Assembly (NCBI GenBank): GCA_003646055.1
Contig: QNDZ01000094.1
Span: 1-6,573, forward strand
Origin: a bacterium
GTDB taxonomy: Bacteria; Hydrothermota; UBA3072; B12-G15
Length of the DNA stretch: 6,573 nt
Direction of reading: 5' to 3'
In this document: positions 1-5,876 of the stretch, piece after piece
Position numbering within the stretch: position 1 is the first letter of the stretch
Layout of the letters: each line of letters opens with the position of its first letter
Program-made: the position numbers and the translations under genes
Notes under the pieces: generated by a model
Told to the model about the DNA's origin: nothing
Seen by the model: only the letters and a program-made list of their open reading frames with translations
The model's database searches: none

Positions 1-1
1 C

Positions 2-103
2 GCTACCGCTCATAAACTCATCAGGGTAATATTCGCTATGGTTAATAATAACCTCCTTTTCTCGGAGACAGCACTATGTATGGACTCTCATATTCCTTTT
101 TAA
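2..103 (+). CDS. C-terminal fragment of a probable IS110/IS1111-family transposase (5' truncated by window edge)
   Basis: The plus frame starting at base 2 is open from the left edge to a TAA at 101-103 and gives 33 residues. It begins with AHKLIRVIFAM, preceded by ATA and followed by a short polar tail ending in SHIPF. From memory of the family, IS110-type DEDD recombinases finish with a helix of the pattern A-x-A-(H/R)-K-L-x-R-I-(I/V)-(Y/F)-x-M-(L/V)-x-N-x-x-x-(F/Y), just after the catalytic-serine (Tnp2/transposase_20) domain, and this fragment follows it closely. The catalytic residues would lie outside the window, so neither activity nor intactness can be judged. It is the only convincing plus-strand reading in the window and is convergent with the HEAT-repeat gene. 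The alternative is chance: the match is short, and the minus strand of the same bases holds a small ORF with a good ribosome binding site. Confidence 0.5.
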   Translation, partial: ATAHKLIRVIFAMVNNNLLFSETALCMDSHIPF

Positions 104-107
104 ACAT
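42..107 (-). CDS. Candidate 21-residue small ORF with a good ribosome binding site
   Basis: On the minus strand an ATG at 107-105 is preceded by AAAAAAAGGAG and a 6-nt spacer, which is well placed for ribosome binding. It opens a 21-codon frame ending in TAA at 42-44. The peptide starts MFKKEYESPYIVL, continues SPRKGG and ends in two tyrosines. It has no signal peptide or membrane segment. A second AAAAGGAGG lies at its 3' end (about 52-60), and a following frame is open to the left edge without a standard start codon close to it. The frame is antisense to the probable transposase tail at 2-103, and its ribosome binding site is the complement of a T-rich run, so chance is a serious alternative. 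No function is assigned. Confidence 0.2.
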   Translation of the reverse strand: MFKKEYESPYIVLSPRKGGYY

Positions 108-332
108 AGTTGACTCCTTTTTTTGTTAATTAAAAAGTTCAAAAAAATAGTTACGACTTCTTTGAAGGTATGGAAGAGAAAAATATCCAAATTCCTTGAA
201 TTAACCTTATCACTATTAAGGATTCTTAGACCTAAACAATAAACGATTCTAAACATATTACCTTCTTTCCTGTAAAAATTTTACTTGTTCGTTTCAAAAT
301 GTCAAGTTTGTTGTCAGAAGTTTAAGGAAAGC
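104..332. other. AT-rich noncoding stretch between the transposase-like tail and the HEAT-repeat gene
   Basis: These 229 bases separate two convergent stop codons, the plus-strand TAA at 101-103 and the minus-strand TAA at 333-335. No secure gene was found in them. They contain several short inverted repeats: CTTTTTAA at 96-103 with TTAAAAAG at 130-137; CTTC/GAAG at 157-160 and 164-167; AATTC/GAATT at 190-194 and 198-202; CCTTA/TAAGG at 205-209 and 217-221; and a 13-bp palindrome at 272-284. There is also a minus-strand promoter-like pair at 278-305. If the left fragment is an IS110-family transposase, this would be the element's 3' noncoding end, and the element boundary should fall here. 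These families usually lack long terminal inverted repeats, so the boundary cannot be placed by eye. No clear intrinsic terminator for either flanking gene was found. Confidence 0.4.
278..305 (-). promoter_or_regulatory. Sigma70-type promoter candidate, leftward
   Basis: On the minus strand a perfect -35 hexamer TTGACA (305-300) is followed, after 16 nt, by TAAAAT (283-278), a one-mismatch -10. Transcription would begin near 271 and run left, away from the HEAT-repeat gene and antisense to the plus-strand transposase-like tail. The -10 lies inside a 13-bp palindrome (272-284: GTAAAA, A, TTTTAC) that could act as an operator or simply reflect AT-richness. The background is very AT-rich, so a chance match is possible. 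Possible targets are the small ORF at 42-107 or a noncoding RNA. Confidence 0.35.
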
Positions 333-1868
333 TTAATCTTTTGTTAAATGTACTTCTTCAAGCTTCTTAAGTGCCTCCTTAACCGCCTTTCTGACCATTG
401 GGTCTTTATCCTTAAGGAACTCTCGTAAAGGTTCTATTGCCCTCTTATCACCTATCTCTCCAAGGGCTTTTGCCACTTCTACACGTACATCTTCGTCTTC
501 TCTTAGTAGTTTAATAAGAGGTATCACCGCTTTTTTACTGCGTATCATCCCAAGAGCTTTAACCGCTGACTGTCGAATATCTGAATCCAAATCTTCTAGA
601 GATTCTACAAGCGTTTTAACCGCAGATTTGCCCATTCTGACAAGTTCATTAAATTTCTTAGTCCAAAGAAAAAATTGGGCCTTCTCCTCAATATGCTCTG
701 GTTCCCATTCTAGCCTGTAAAGAGATTTCGCCAATACCTTCCGTAGAAAAAGTAAATCTATCGGTTTGGCACTTTTAAGTAACTGGACAAGAGGTTTTAT
801 CGCCCTCTTATCGCCAATCTTCCCAAGTGCTTGTGCTGCTTCAATTACCAGATCAAGTTCCTCAGCTTTAAGTGCCTTAATGAGCGGTCTAACGGCCTTT
901 TTACTCCCTATCTTTCCAAGGGCTTTTGCCGCTCCAGAGGAAACCCTCCACTTGAACTCTTCCACATCTGGAGGATCACCTGAGGTATCCCATTCCCAGA
1001 AACCTAGTATTTCAATCAGTGGATCTACAGCCTCCTCATCACCGATTTTCCCAAGTGCTTCTAAAGTAGCGTCAATTACATCCCAATCTTCATCCTTAAT
1101 GTTTCCGAGAACCTGGATTAGAGGCCTTACCGCCTTCTTATCACCTATCTTTCCCAATGCTTCCGCTGCAGCCTTGCGTACATACGAATCTTTATCCTTG
1201 AGCCTCTGAATGAGAGGCCGTACTGCATTCTTATCACCTATATTTCCAAGTGCTTTTGCTGCTTGCGCACGAACACCTGGCTTTCTATCTTTAAGGACAT
1301 GAATAAGAGAGTCAACAGACCTTTCATCCTTTATTTCCCCAAGTGCCTTTATAGCCTCTTTACGGACCCTTTCATTTTTATCATCAAGTAATTGAATAAG
1401 TGGTTCAACAACACTCTTATCTCCTATCTTACCCAGCACACTTGCACCTTTTTCGCGCACAAATACATCGTCATCTTTAAGTGACTTCACAATAAATTCA
1501 ACAGCTGTTTTACCCATTTTAGAAAGCTTCTCATATTCTCTTATCAACAAAAAAAACTTTACTTTTTTCTCTGTACTTTTGGGTTCCCAGCCTAGTTTAT
1601 CAAGAATTTCTGCAATTCTCGTACGAATCTCAATATTTTTATCATCAAGAGCTTTAACTAATGGTTTGATCGTCACTTTCCCTATTTCAAGAAGACCACG
1701 CTGAGCTGACATGACTACAAAATAATTTTCATCTTTAAGAGCCCTGATTAGAGGTTCAACGACCCTTTTACCTCCCATCTTCCCAAGCGTGTCTACTGCA
1801 TTCTGGCGGACCATTGGGTCTTTATCATCAAGGGCCTTTATATATTTCTCCAATTCTTTATTATTCAA
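333..1868 (-). CDS. HEAT-repeat (PBS-lyase-like) scaffold protein, 511 aa
   Basis: This is an all-helical solenoid protein built of about 13-14 HEAT units of roughly 31 residues, most ending in a variant of ALGKIGDKxAVxPLIxxLKD. Clear units lie near residues 131-161, 163-192, 193-223, 224-254, 335-364, 425-455 and 457-486. Two copies of a different module (residues about 91-145 and 385-439) share WEP, a run ending in FFL, then an MGK-x-AV segment; they are exactly 294 residues apart. There is no signal peptide or membrane segment, so it is probably cytoplasmic. The family includes phycocyanobilin-lyase-like repeats, but nothing here indicates bilin chemistry; the usual role is protein-protein interaction, and the partner is unknown. 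The start is TTG at 1868-1866: an in-frame TGA lies one codon upstream, and a near-perfect Shine-Dalgarno sits 6 nt away. The gene has its own promoter candidate and a leader of about 110 nt. Confidence 0.9.
   Translation of the reverse strand: MNNKELEKYIKALDDKDPMVRQNAVDTLGKMGGKRVVEPLIRALKDENYFVVMSAQRGLLEIGKVTIKPLVKALDDKNIEIRTRIAEILDKLGWEPKSTEKKVKFFLLIREYEKLSKMGKTAVEFIVKSLKDDDVFVREKGASVLGKIGDKSVVEPLIQLLDDKNERVRKEAIKALGEIKDERSVDSLIHVLKDRKPGVRAQAAKALGNIGDKNAVRPLIQRLKDKDSYVRKAAAEALGKIGDKKAVRPLIQVLGNIKDEDWDVIDATLEALGKIGDEEAVDPLIEILGFWEWDTSGDPPDVEEFKWRVSSGAAKALGKIGSKKAVRPLIKALKAEELDLVIEAAQALGKIGDKRAIKPLVQLLKSAKPIDLLFLRKVLAKSLYRLEWEPEHIEEKAQFFLWTKKFNELVRMGKSAVKTLVESLEDLDSDIRQSAVKALGMIRSKKAVIPLIKLLREDEDVRVEVAKALGEIGDKRAIEPLREFLKDKDPMVRKAVKEALKKLEEVHLTKD
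393..410. repeat. 18-bp direct repeat, copy near the 3' end of the HEAT gene
   Basis: GACCATTGGGTCTTTATC on the plus strand is identical to 1809-1826. It encodes (on the minus strand) the DKDPMVR helix start of the last HEAT unit. The two copies are 1416 bp apart, a multiple of three, so recombination between them would delete 472 codons in frame. Confidence 0.9.
1809..1826. repeat. 18-bp direct repeat, copy near the 5' end of the HEAT gene
   Basis: This is the same 18 bases as 393-410, here encoding DKDPMVR of the first HEAT unit. Other HEAT units of the gene are much more diverged at DNA level, so exact identity of the outermost two units is notable. Confidence 0.9.
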
Positions 1869-1869
1869 A

Positions 1870-1880
1870 GATCACCTCCC
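1870..1880 (-). promoter_or_regulatory. Extended Shine-Dalgarno that fixes the TTG start of the HEAT-repeat gene
   Basis: The minus strand reads GGGAGGTGATC, which matches the complement of the conserved 16S rRNA 3' tail (GATCACCTCCT) at 10 of 11 positions. The GGAGG core is 6 nt from the TTG at 1868-1866. An in-frame TGA lies within this site, so translation cannot start further upstream in this frame. The scpB and rluB starts in the same window have weak or distant sites, which makes this one stand out. Confidence 0.85.
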
Positions 1881-1985
1881 TTTTTATTTAATTATTAAAA
1901 CCAGCACCATTTGTAGAATAAGTCTTCCTTTTTAATCCAATGAGCAACCCAATAGTAGAACCTCAAAACTAAAATCAATGTTTTT

Positions 1986-2014
1986 ATTTTAACAAAACTT
2001 ATCTTTTTTTTCAA
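1986..2014 (-). promoter_or_regulatory. Sigma70-type promoter candidate for the HEAT-repeat gene
   Basis: On the minus strand TTGAAA (2014-2009) and TAAAAT (1991-1986) are separated by 17 nt, the optimal spacing, with one mismatch to consensus in each hexamer. The initiation site would fall near 1979, leaving about 110 nt of leader before the TTG start. The spacer holds an A-run continuous with the -35. The site lies 64 nt downstream of the dinG stop and would make the HEAT-repeat gene independent of the scpB-rluB-dinG unit. AT-richness of the spacer lowers confidence. Confidence 0.5.
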
Positions 2015-2077
2015 GAAGTCTTTCCTGAATTTGGGAAAAATTCATGCACATGGTGTTTTAACTTCCAGATACCTGAT

Positions 2078-4582
2078 TTATACATTGAAGAATTTTTCAA
2101 TTTCAGTGATCAGTTCTGTTAATGAGGTGGCGGGTATTATGTCAACAGGGAGGGACTCTATGAACATGGTTCCATAATCCTTTTCAAGCATCCTCCTGTC
2201 AAGAATAATGATAACACCCCTGTCCTCCTTTGACCGTATAACCCTTCCAATCCCCTGTCTGAACTTGAGAACAGCAAGGGGGAGTGATAATCTTTCAAAT
2301 GAGGATTCTCCCTCCATTTCTATCCTCTTGCTCCTCGCCCTCAGTACAGGGTCGTTCATATTGGGAAATGGAAGTTTGGCCATAATAAGAATCTCAAGTG
2401 CCTCACCTGGAATATCAATCCCCTGCCAGAATGTGCTTGTGCCCATGAGAACCGATTCAATATCCTCCTTGAATTTTTCAATAAGTGCTGACCTGCTCGT
2501 CATCCTTGACTGCTTCAGGAGTGTGATACCTGCAACCTCCATGTGGTCTGAAACAAGAGAATGGACCATCTCCATCTGTTGATAGGAGGTGAAGAGTATC
2601 AAACTTCCCTTTCTTAAATGCGTGAGCCCCATGATCAATTCTGCAGCCTTCTTTGGAAAATCAGGTCTATCTGGATATGGAAGGAACAGGGGGATGATTA
2701 TCTTCAACTGATTCACATAATCATACACCTCTGGAATCTTCACAGTGATGGTTTTCTCCCTGAACCCACGCAACCCCATCCTGTCCTTGAAGAAACTGAA
2801 TGAGTGTGCAATGGTGAGGGTGGCGGAGGTGAAGACGGCTGTGTTCACACCCCTGAAAAACTCTGAAAGCTTCTCCGAGACATCCACAGGTGCAGCAACA
2901 AATTCAACGGAGAGCGGGTCATTCCTGCTCAGCCATCTTGCATAGAAGGCATAAGCAGGGTCATCCATATGGATGATGAGGGAGAGGTCAGATTTTAACC
3001 TATCCACAATCGCCATCACGTTTTCGTCATCTGTGAATTCATTTATCCCCTCCAGAAAGTCGGATATTTTGATCAGCCTGTTTACATTGTTTTCGTCATA
3101 GGGGGCTGTATTGAATTTCTCAAGTGCAGGCATCAGGGTATCCACAACCTCCTGATAGACCTTCTCCATATCCTTCATTTTCTCCTCAAGCTCTCTGTAT
3201 TTTTTCCTTGTTAGCAACGGTTTCATTACCCTCTGGAGGTATCTGAGATGTGAATATCTGAAGGTCCTTGAAAGGGCATCCGTGGCAACCCGCTCAAGTT
3301 CATGTGCCTCATCAAACACAATGTAAGGGGTCTCAATCCCCTCTCTGAATATGAGTGCATGGTTTGAAAGAACGATGTTTGCATCTGCAAGTTCCCTCTT
3401 CATCCTGAAGTAAAAACAATCACGGTAAAATGGACATTCAGAACCTGTGCAGGTATCATCCATCTGGTAATATATAATATCCGTGTTCTTCAATATTTGA
3501 AAAACCTCTGAAAGGTCACCTGTCTTCGTGATCTTTGACCAGAAAAACAGACCTGCATAGACCTCGGGTTTTTCATCCCCCCGCATGTTTACCAATTTTT
3601 TCAGGCACAGGTAGTTGTTCTTTCCCTTCTGGAGAACAACCTTTACCCCCAATCCAGTGAGTTTTTCTGCGAGGGGAATATCCTTATTCAATAATTGTTC
3701 CTGCAATGTCTTTGTAAATGTGGATATGTATATTTTCTCCTGCTTTTCTTTTGAAAATTTCATTGAGGGAAGCAGATATGCAAGTGATTTTCCTATACCA
3801 GTAGGCGCCTCTGCTATGAGAAACTCCTCCCTTTCAAAAGCCTCTTCAACCCTTTTTGCAAGTTCAACCTGCTGTTCCCTTCTTTCAAGGATTTCAGAGG
3901 AGAGTGCCTTCTCCACATCAATCTTCACCATTTCTTCAAACTCAGGAATTTTTACATTTTCTGGTATGGGGAATGGATACCCTTTAGCATTTAAACCCTT
4001 CTTTACGGATAGGTTCACAAGGTAGTCAAGGAACTGCTTTTCTCCACCCTCAGGCAATATATCCCTTGTGCCAATCAGCACCCTGTAGTCGGTTTCAGGT
4101 ATGAGTTCTTTCAGTTTCTCAAGTATATGGTATGTGGTTATGGCATCATCAAGTGCCCTGTGCTCAACAGGTACCTCTATTCCGAGATACCTTGCCACGG
4201 TTCCGAGTTTGTGGTCAGGTGTGAAAGGGAGGAGTATTCTTGAGAGCTTAAGGGTATCCAAAAGTGTATTCTCAATAGGAATGTACTTTGAAAGAAAACC
4301 AGCATCAAAATCAACATTATGTCCAACAAGAACTTCTCCCTTAACAAAATCTGATACCCTGTCAAGCAGGTCAAATATGACAGGTGCATCCTTAAGCATT
4401 TCATCTGTAATCCCCGTTAAAACGGATATCTCCTCCCTGAGAGGAACTCCAGGATTAACAAAACTCTGGAATCGATCAATGATTTCCCCATCCTGGATCT
4501 TCACCATTCCTATCTCAATGATGAGGTCATCCTCCCTTGAAAGTCCTGTTGTCTCAAGGTCAAATGCGATATATCTATTCAT
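2078..4582 (-). CDS. dinG: DinG-family helicase fused to a DnaQ-like 3'-5' exonuclease, with Fe-S cysteines, 834 aa
   Basis: The N-terminal DEDDh exonuclease domain (about residues 1-165) shows ExoI DLETTG (D8, E10), ExoII GHNVDFD (D93) and ExoIII HRALDDA (H141, D146), so all catalytic residues are present. A superfamily 2 XPD/DinG-type helicase follows. It has a Q-like motif near 235-245, Walker A APTGIGKS (259-266), four cysteines (C326, C378, C383, C389), the DEAH box FDEAHE (423-428), a TSATLT motif (585-590), motif V around GTSTFWQGIDIPG (714-726) and motif VI QGIGRVIR (776-783). The last three cysteines have the same spacing as the [4Fe-4S] ligands I recall for E. coli DinG. Predicted role: ATP-driven unwinding of damaged, forked or RNA-containing DNA, coupled to 3'-end trimming, in the cytoplasm. 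Its ATG overlaps the rluB stop by 8 nt, with GGGG/GGAAG just upstream, which implies translational coupling. The length is normal for the exonuclease-fused type. Confidence 0.93.
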   Translation of the reverse strand: MNRYIAFDLETTGLSREDDLIIEIGMVKIQDGEIIDRFQSFVNPGVPLREEISVLTGITDEMLKDAPVIFDLLDRVSDFVKGEVLVGHNVDFDAGFLSKYIPIENTLLDTLKLSRILLPFTPDHKLGTVARYLGIEVPVEHRALDDAITTYHILEKLKELIPETDYRVLIGTRDILPEGGEKQFLDYLVNLSVKKGLNAKGYPFPIPENVKIPEFEEMVKIDVEKALSSEILERREQQVELAKRVEEAFEREEFLIAEAPTGIGKSLAYLLPSMKFSKEKQEKIYISTFTKTLQEQLLNKDIPLAEKLTGLGVKVVLQKGKNNYLCLKKLVNMRGDEKPEVYAGLFFWSKITKTGDLSEVFQILKNTDIIYYQMDDTCTGSECPFYRDCFYFRMKRELADANIVLSNHALIFREGIETPYIVFDEAHELERVATDALSRTFRYSHLRYLQRVMKPLLTRKKYRELEEKMKDMEKVYQEVVDTLMPALEKFNTAPYDENNVNRLIKISDFLEGINEFTDDENVMAIVDRLKSDLSLIIHMDDPAYAFYARWLSRNDPLSVEFVAAPVDVSEKLSEFFRGVNTAVFTSATLTIAHSFSFFKDRMGLRGFREKTITVKIPEVYDYVNQLKIIIPLFLPYPDRPDFPKKAAELIMGLTHLRKGSLILFTSYQQMEMVHSLVSDHMEVAGITLLKQSRMTSRSALIEKFKEDIESVLMGTSTFWQGIDIPGEALEILIMAKLPFPNMNDPVLRARSKRIEMEGESSFERLSLPLAVLKFRQGIGRVIRSKEDRGVIIILDRRMLEKDYGTMFIESLPVDIIPATSLTELITEIEKFFNV

Positions 4583-5288
4583 CTTCCATCCCCGCGTATT
4601 TTTTTAAGGCCTTTATTTCCCTCTGCTTCAAAAATCTGTATTCACCAGGCTTCAATCTCCCCAGGTGGAGAGGGCCCTCCTTAACCCTTATCAGTCTCTT
4701 TGTTTTGTATCCAAGTTCTCCAAGCATTCTCCTTATCTCTCTCTTTTTCCCCTCCTTCAAAACAATCCTCACCTTTTTATTCCCGAGCCTTTCAACATAC
4801 TCTGCCTTCAAAAAATCCTCACCCACCTGTATTCCCTGAATTAATGACTCAAGTTCCTCCCCCGGTTCCTTATCAAGATAAACAATATACTCCTTCTCAA
4901 TGCCAAATTTTGGGTGGGTCAACCTGTATGTGAGTTCCCCATCATTGGTCATTATCAGGAGTCCCTCTGAGTCCAGGTCAAGCCTTCCCACAGGAAAAAG
5001 CCTTACACCTGGTATCTTTATAAGGTCCTTAACAAGTGGTCTTTTGTATCTATCACTTGAGGCTGTGAGGTATCCCATTGGTTTATAGAGAAGCACATAA
5101 ACCCTCTTTTTGCTGAGTATAACAGGCTTTCCTGATAGTGTTACCCTGTCCCTGTCAGGGTCTACCTTGAAGGCAAGGTCACGGATAACCTTTCCATTCA
5201 CCCTCACAAGCCCTTTTTTAACAAGGGTTTCAGCCTTCCTGCGAGAGGTTATCCCTGCCTGCGCTAAATAGCGGGCTATCCTCATCAT
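4575..5288 (-). CDS. rluB: RsuA/RluB-family rRNA pseudouridine synthase, 237 aa
   Basis: The enzyme isomerises a specific uridine of rRNA to pseudouridine. The S4 RNA-binding domain occupies about residues 2-60 (RIARYLAQAGITSRRKA, then VRVNGKVI). The catalytic domain follows, with GRLDLDSEGLLIMTNDG at 101-117; D104 is the expected catalytic aspartate. Later family motifs are KEGKKREIRRML (178-189) and GPLHLGRLKPGEYRFL (205-220). The length is typical of this family. RluB (23S), RsuA (16S), RluE and RluF cannot be separated by eye; RluB is the default because the S4 domain is present and the gene follows scpB, as in many bacteria. Two adjacent ATGs (5288 and 5285) are possible starts; either keeps the S4 domain whole. 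The start lies inside scpB, giving a 59-nt overlap, and a weak AAAGGA lies 14 nt upstream. The stop overlaps dinG by 8 nt. Confidence 0.9.
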   Translation of the reverse strand: MMRIARYLAQAGITSRRKAETLVKKGLVRVNGKVIRDLAFKVDPDRDRVTLSGKPVILSKKRVYVLLYKPMGYLTASSDRYKRPLVKDLIKIPGVRLFPVGRLDLDSEGLLIMTNDGELTYRLTHPKFGIEKEYIVYLDKEPGEELESLIQGIQVGEDFLKAEYVERLGNKKVRIVLKEGKKREIRRMLGELGYKTKRLIRVKEGPLHLGRLKPGEYRFLKQREIKALKKYAGMEDE

Positions 5289-5787
5289 TGATTGGTGGCA
5301 AGTCCTTTAATGACTTGAGTTTGAAGATTTCCAGAAACTTTTTTGTTGTTCCATAGAGATACGGATGTCCAATCCCCTCTCCCCTGCCTACAACCTTTAT
5401 CAGGTCTGCCTCAAGGAGTGTTTGTATGGAGGCCTGTGAGTCAACGCCCCTTATCCTGTCAATCTCTGACTTGGGAACAGGCTGCTTATATGCAATAATT
5501 GCAAGGGTCACCATTGATGCCCTTGAAAGTTTTGTGTATTTCTTCCCCAGAACACCTGCTATAATATCCCCGTACTCAGGGAGCGTGTACATGATAAATC
5601 CCCCTGAAACCTCCTTGATAATATATGGCCTCTCCTGTTCCCTGTATTCCTGATTCAACAGGGAGACAATCCTTCTCACCTCATCAGGCTTGATACCAAG
5701 AACACCTGCTATCCTTCCTGGTGATACAGGTTCAGGAACAGCAAAGAGGATCGCTTCTATCTGGCTTTTCAGATTCATCTTTCCCAT
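5230..5787 (-). CDS. scpB: Segregation and condensation protein ScpB, 185 aa
   Basis: ScpB dimers bind the ScpA kleisin and act with SMC in chromosome condensation and segregation. The two winged-helix domains are visible. The N-terminal one starts KSQIEAILFAVPEPVS with DEVRRIVSLLN. The second carries the family signature LSRASMVTLAIIAYKQPV (near residues 87-104), then IDRIRGVDS, and ends with HPYLYGTTKKFLEIFKLKSLKDLPP. The length is typical. The start may be ATG 5787 or ATG 5778 (residue 4); neither has a strong Shine-Dalgarno. The last 19 codons or so overlap the start of rluB in another frame and lie beyond the conserved domain. No scpA is adjacent: the upstream gene encodes a secreted protein, so scpB seems to head the scpB-rluB-dinG unit. 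Confidence 0.93.
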   Translation of the reverse strand: MGKMNLKSQIEAILFAVPEPVSPGRIAGVLGIKPDEVRRIVSLLNQEYREQERPYIIKEVSGGFIMYTLPEYGDIIAGVLGKKYTKLSRASMVTLAIIAYKQPVPKSEIDRIRGVDSQASIQTLLEADLIKVVGRGEGIGHPYLYGTTKKFLEIFKLKSLKDLPPINDEDSPLFSAGRDNLSQEG

Positions 5788-5792
5788 AGGGA

Positions 5793-5820
5793 ATATTAAA
5801 TTCTATACAGGAAAAATCAA
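5793..5820 (-). promoter_or_regulatory. Possible promoter for scpB-rluB-dinG
   Basis: In the 89-bp gap upstream of scpB the minus strand has TTGATT (5820-5815) and TAATAT (5798-5793) with a 16-nt spacer. Initiation would fall at or within a few bases of the ATG at 5787, so the message might be leaderless, which fits the missing Shine-Dalgarno. Alternatively, scpB is co-transcribed from further upstream. The gap holds no obvious intrinsic terminator. Confidence 0.3.
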
Positions 5821-5876
5821 GCCAGAACTTGAAATACACTTCTATTTTTTGCTGAATGTAAAGGTCTGATAGGAGA

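Noticed and set aside
40..53. GGTTA/TAACC hairpin next to AAAAGGAGG as a translational control element
   Set aside because: A 5-bp stem is too short to claim regulation, and the downstream frame is cut by the window edge.
74..256. 60-codon minus-strand ORF with a weak GAAGG site 4 nt before its ATG and the 278-305 promoter just upstream
   Set aside because: No recognisable family. Its 3' third runs through the small ORF's ribosome binding site and the transposase-like tail, and AT-rich DNA easily gives such a frame. It becomes interesting only if a transcript is shown.
272..284. 13-bp palindrome GTAAAA-A-TTTTAC as a terminator of the HEAT gene
   Set aside because: The two arms are separated by one base, leaving no proper loop, and no T-run follows. 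It is kept only as a possible operator or chance symmetry.
333..1868. Repeated DNA phrases such as CTTATCACCTATCTTTCC spaced at irregular multiples of about 93 bp, considered as a CRISPR or other noncoding array
   Set aside because: They encode the GDK turn and IGD/ALGK residues of successive HEAT units, are diverged at DNA level and stay in frame, so they are protein repeats.
1869..1985. Short upstream ORFs (for example an 18-codon TTG frame and an 8-codon ATG frame) in the HEAT leader
   Set aside because: Neither has a well-placed ribosome binding site, and the peptides show no leader-peptide feature such as codon runs.
2026..2044. Perfect 7-bp stem (TGAATTT/AAATTCA, 5-nt loop) after dinG as a terminator
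   Set aside because: The stem is AT-rich and is not followed by a T-run in the direction of transcription, so it does not qualify as an intrinsic terminator.
3615..4607. Long plus-strand frames antisense to dinG (also 2208-2582, 766-1209, 5426-5653)
   Set aside because: The peptides are low-complexity, Ser/Leu/Phe-rich mirror images of the coding strand with no family motif. The minus-strand genes carry full conserved motifs.
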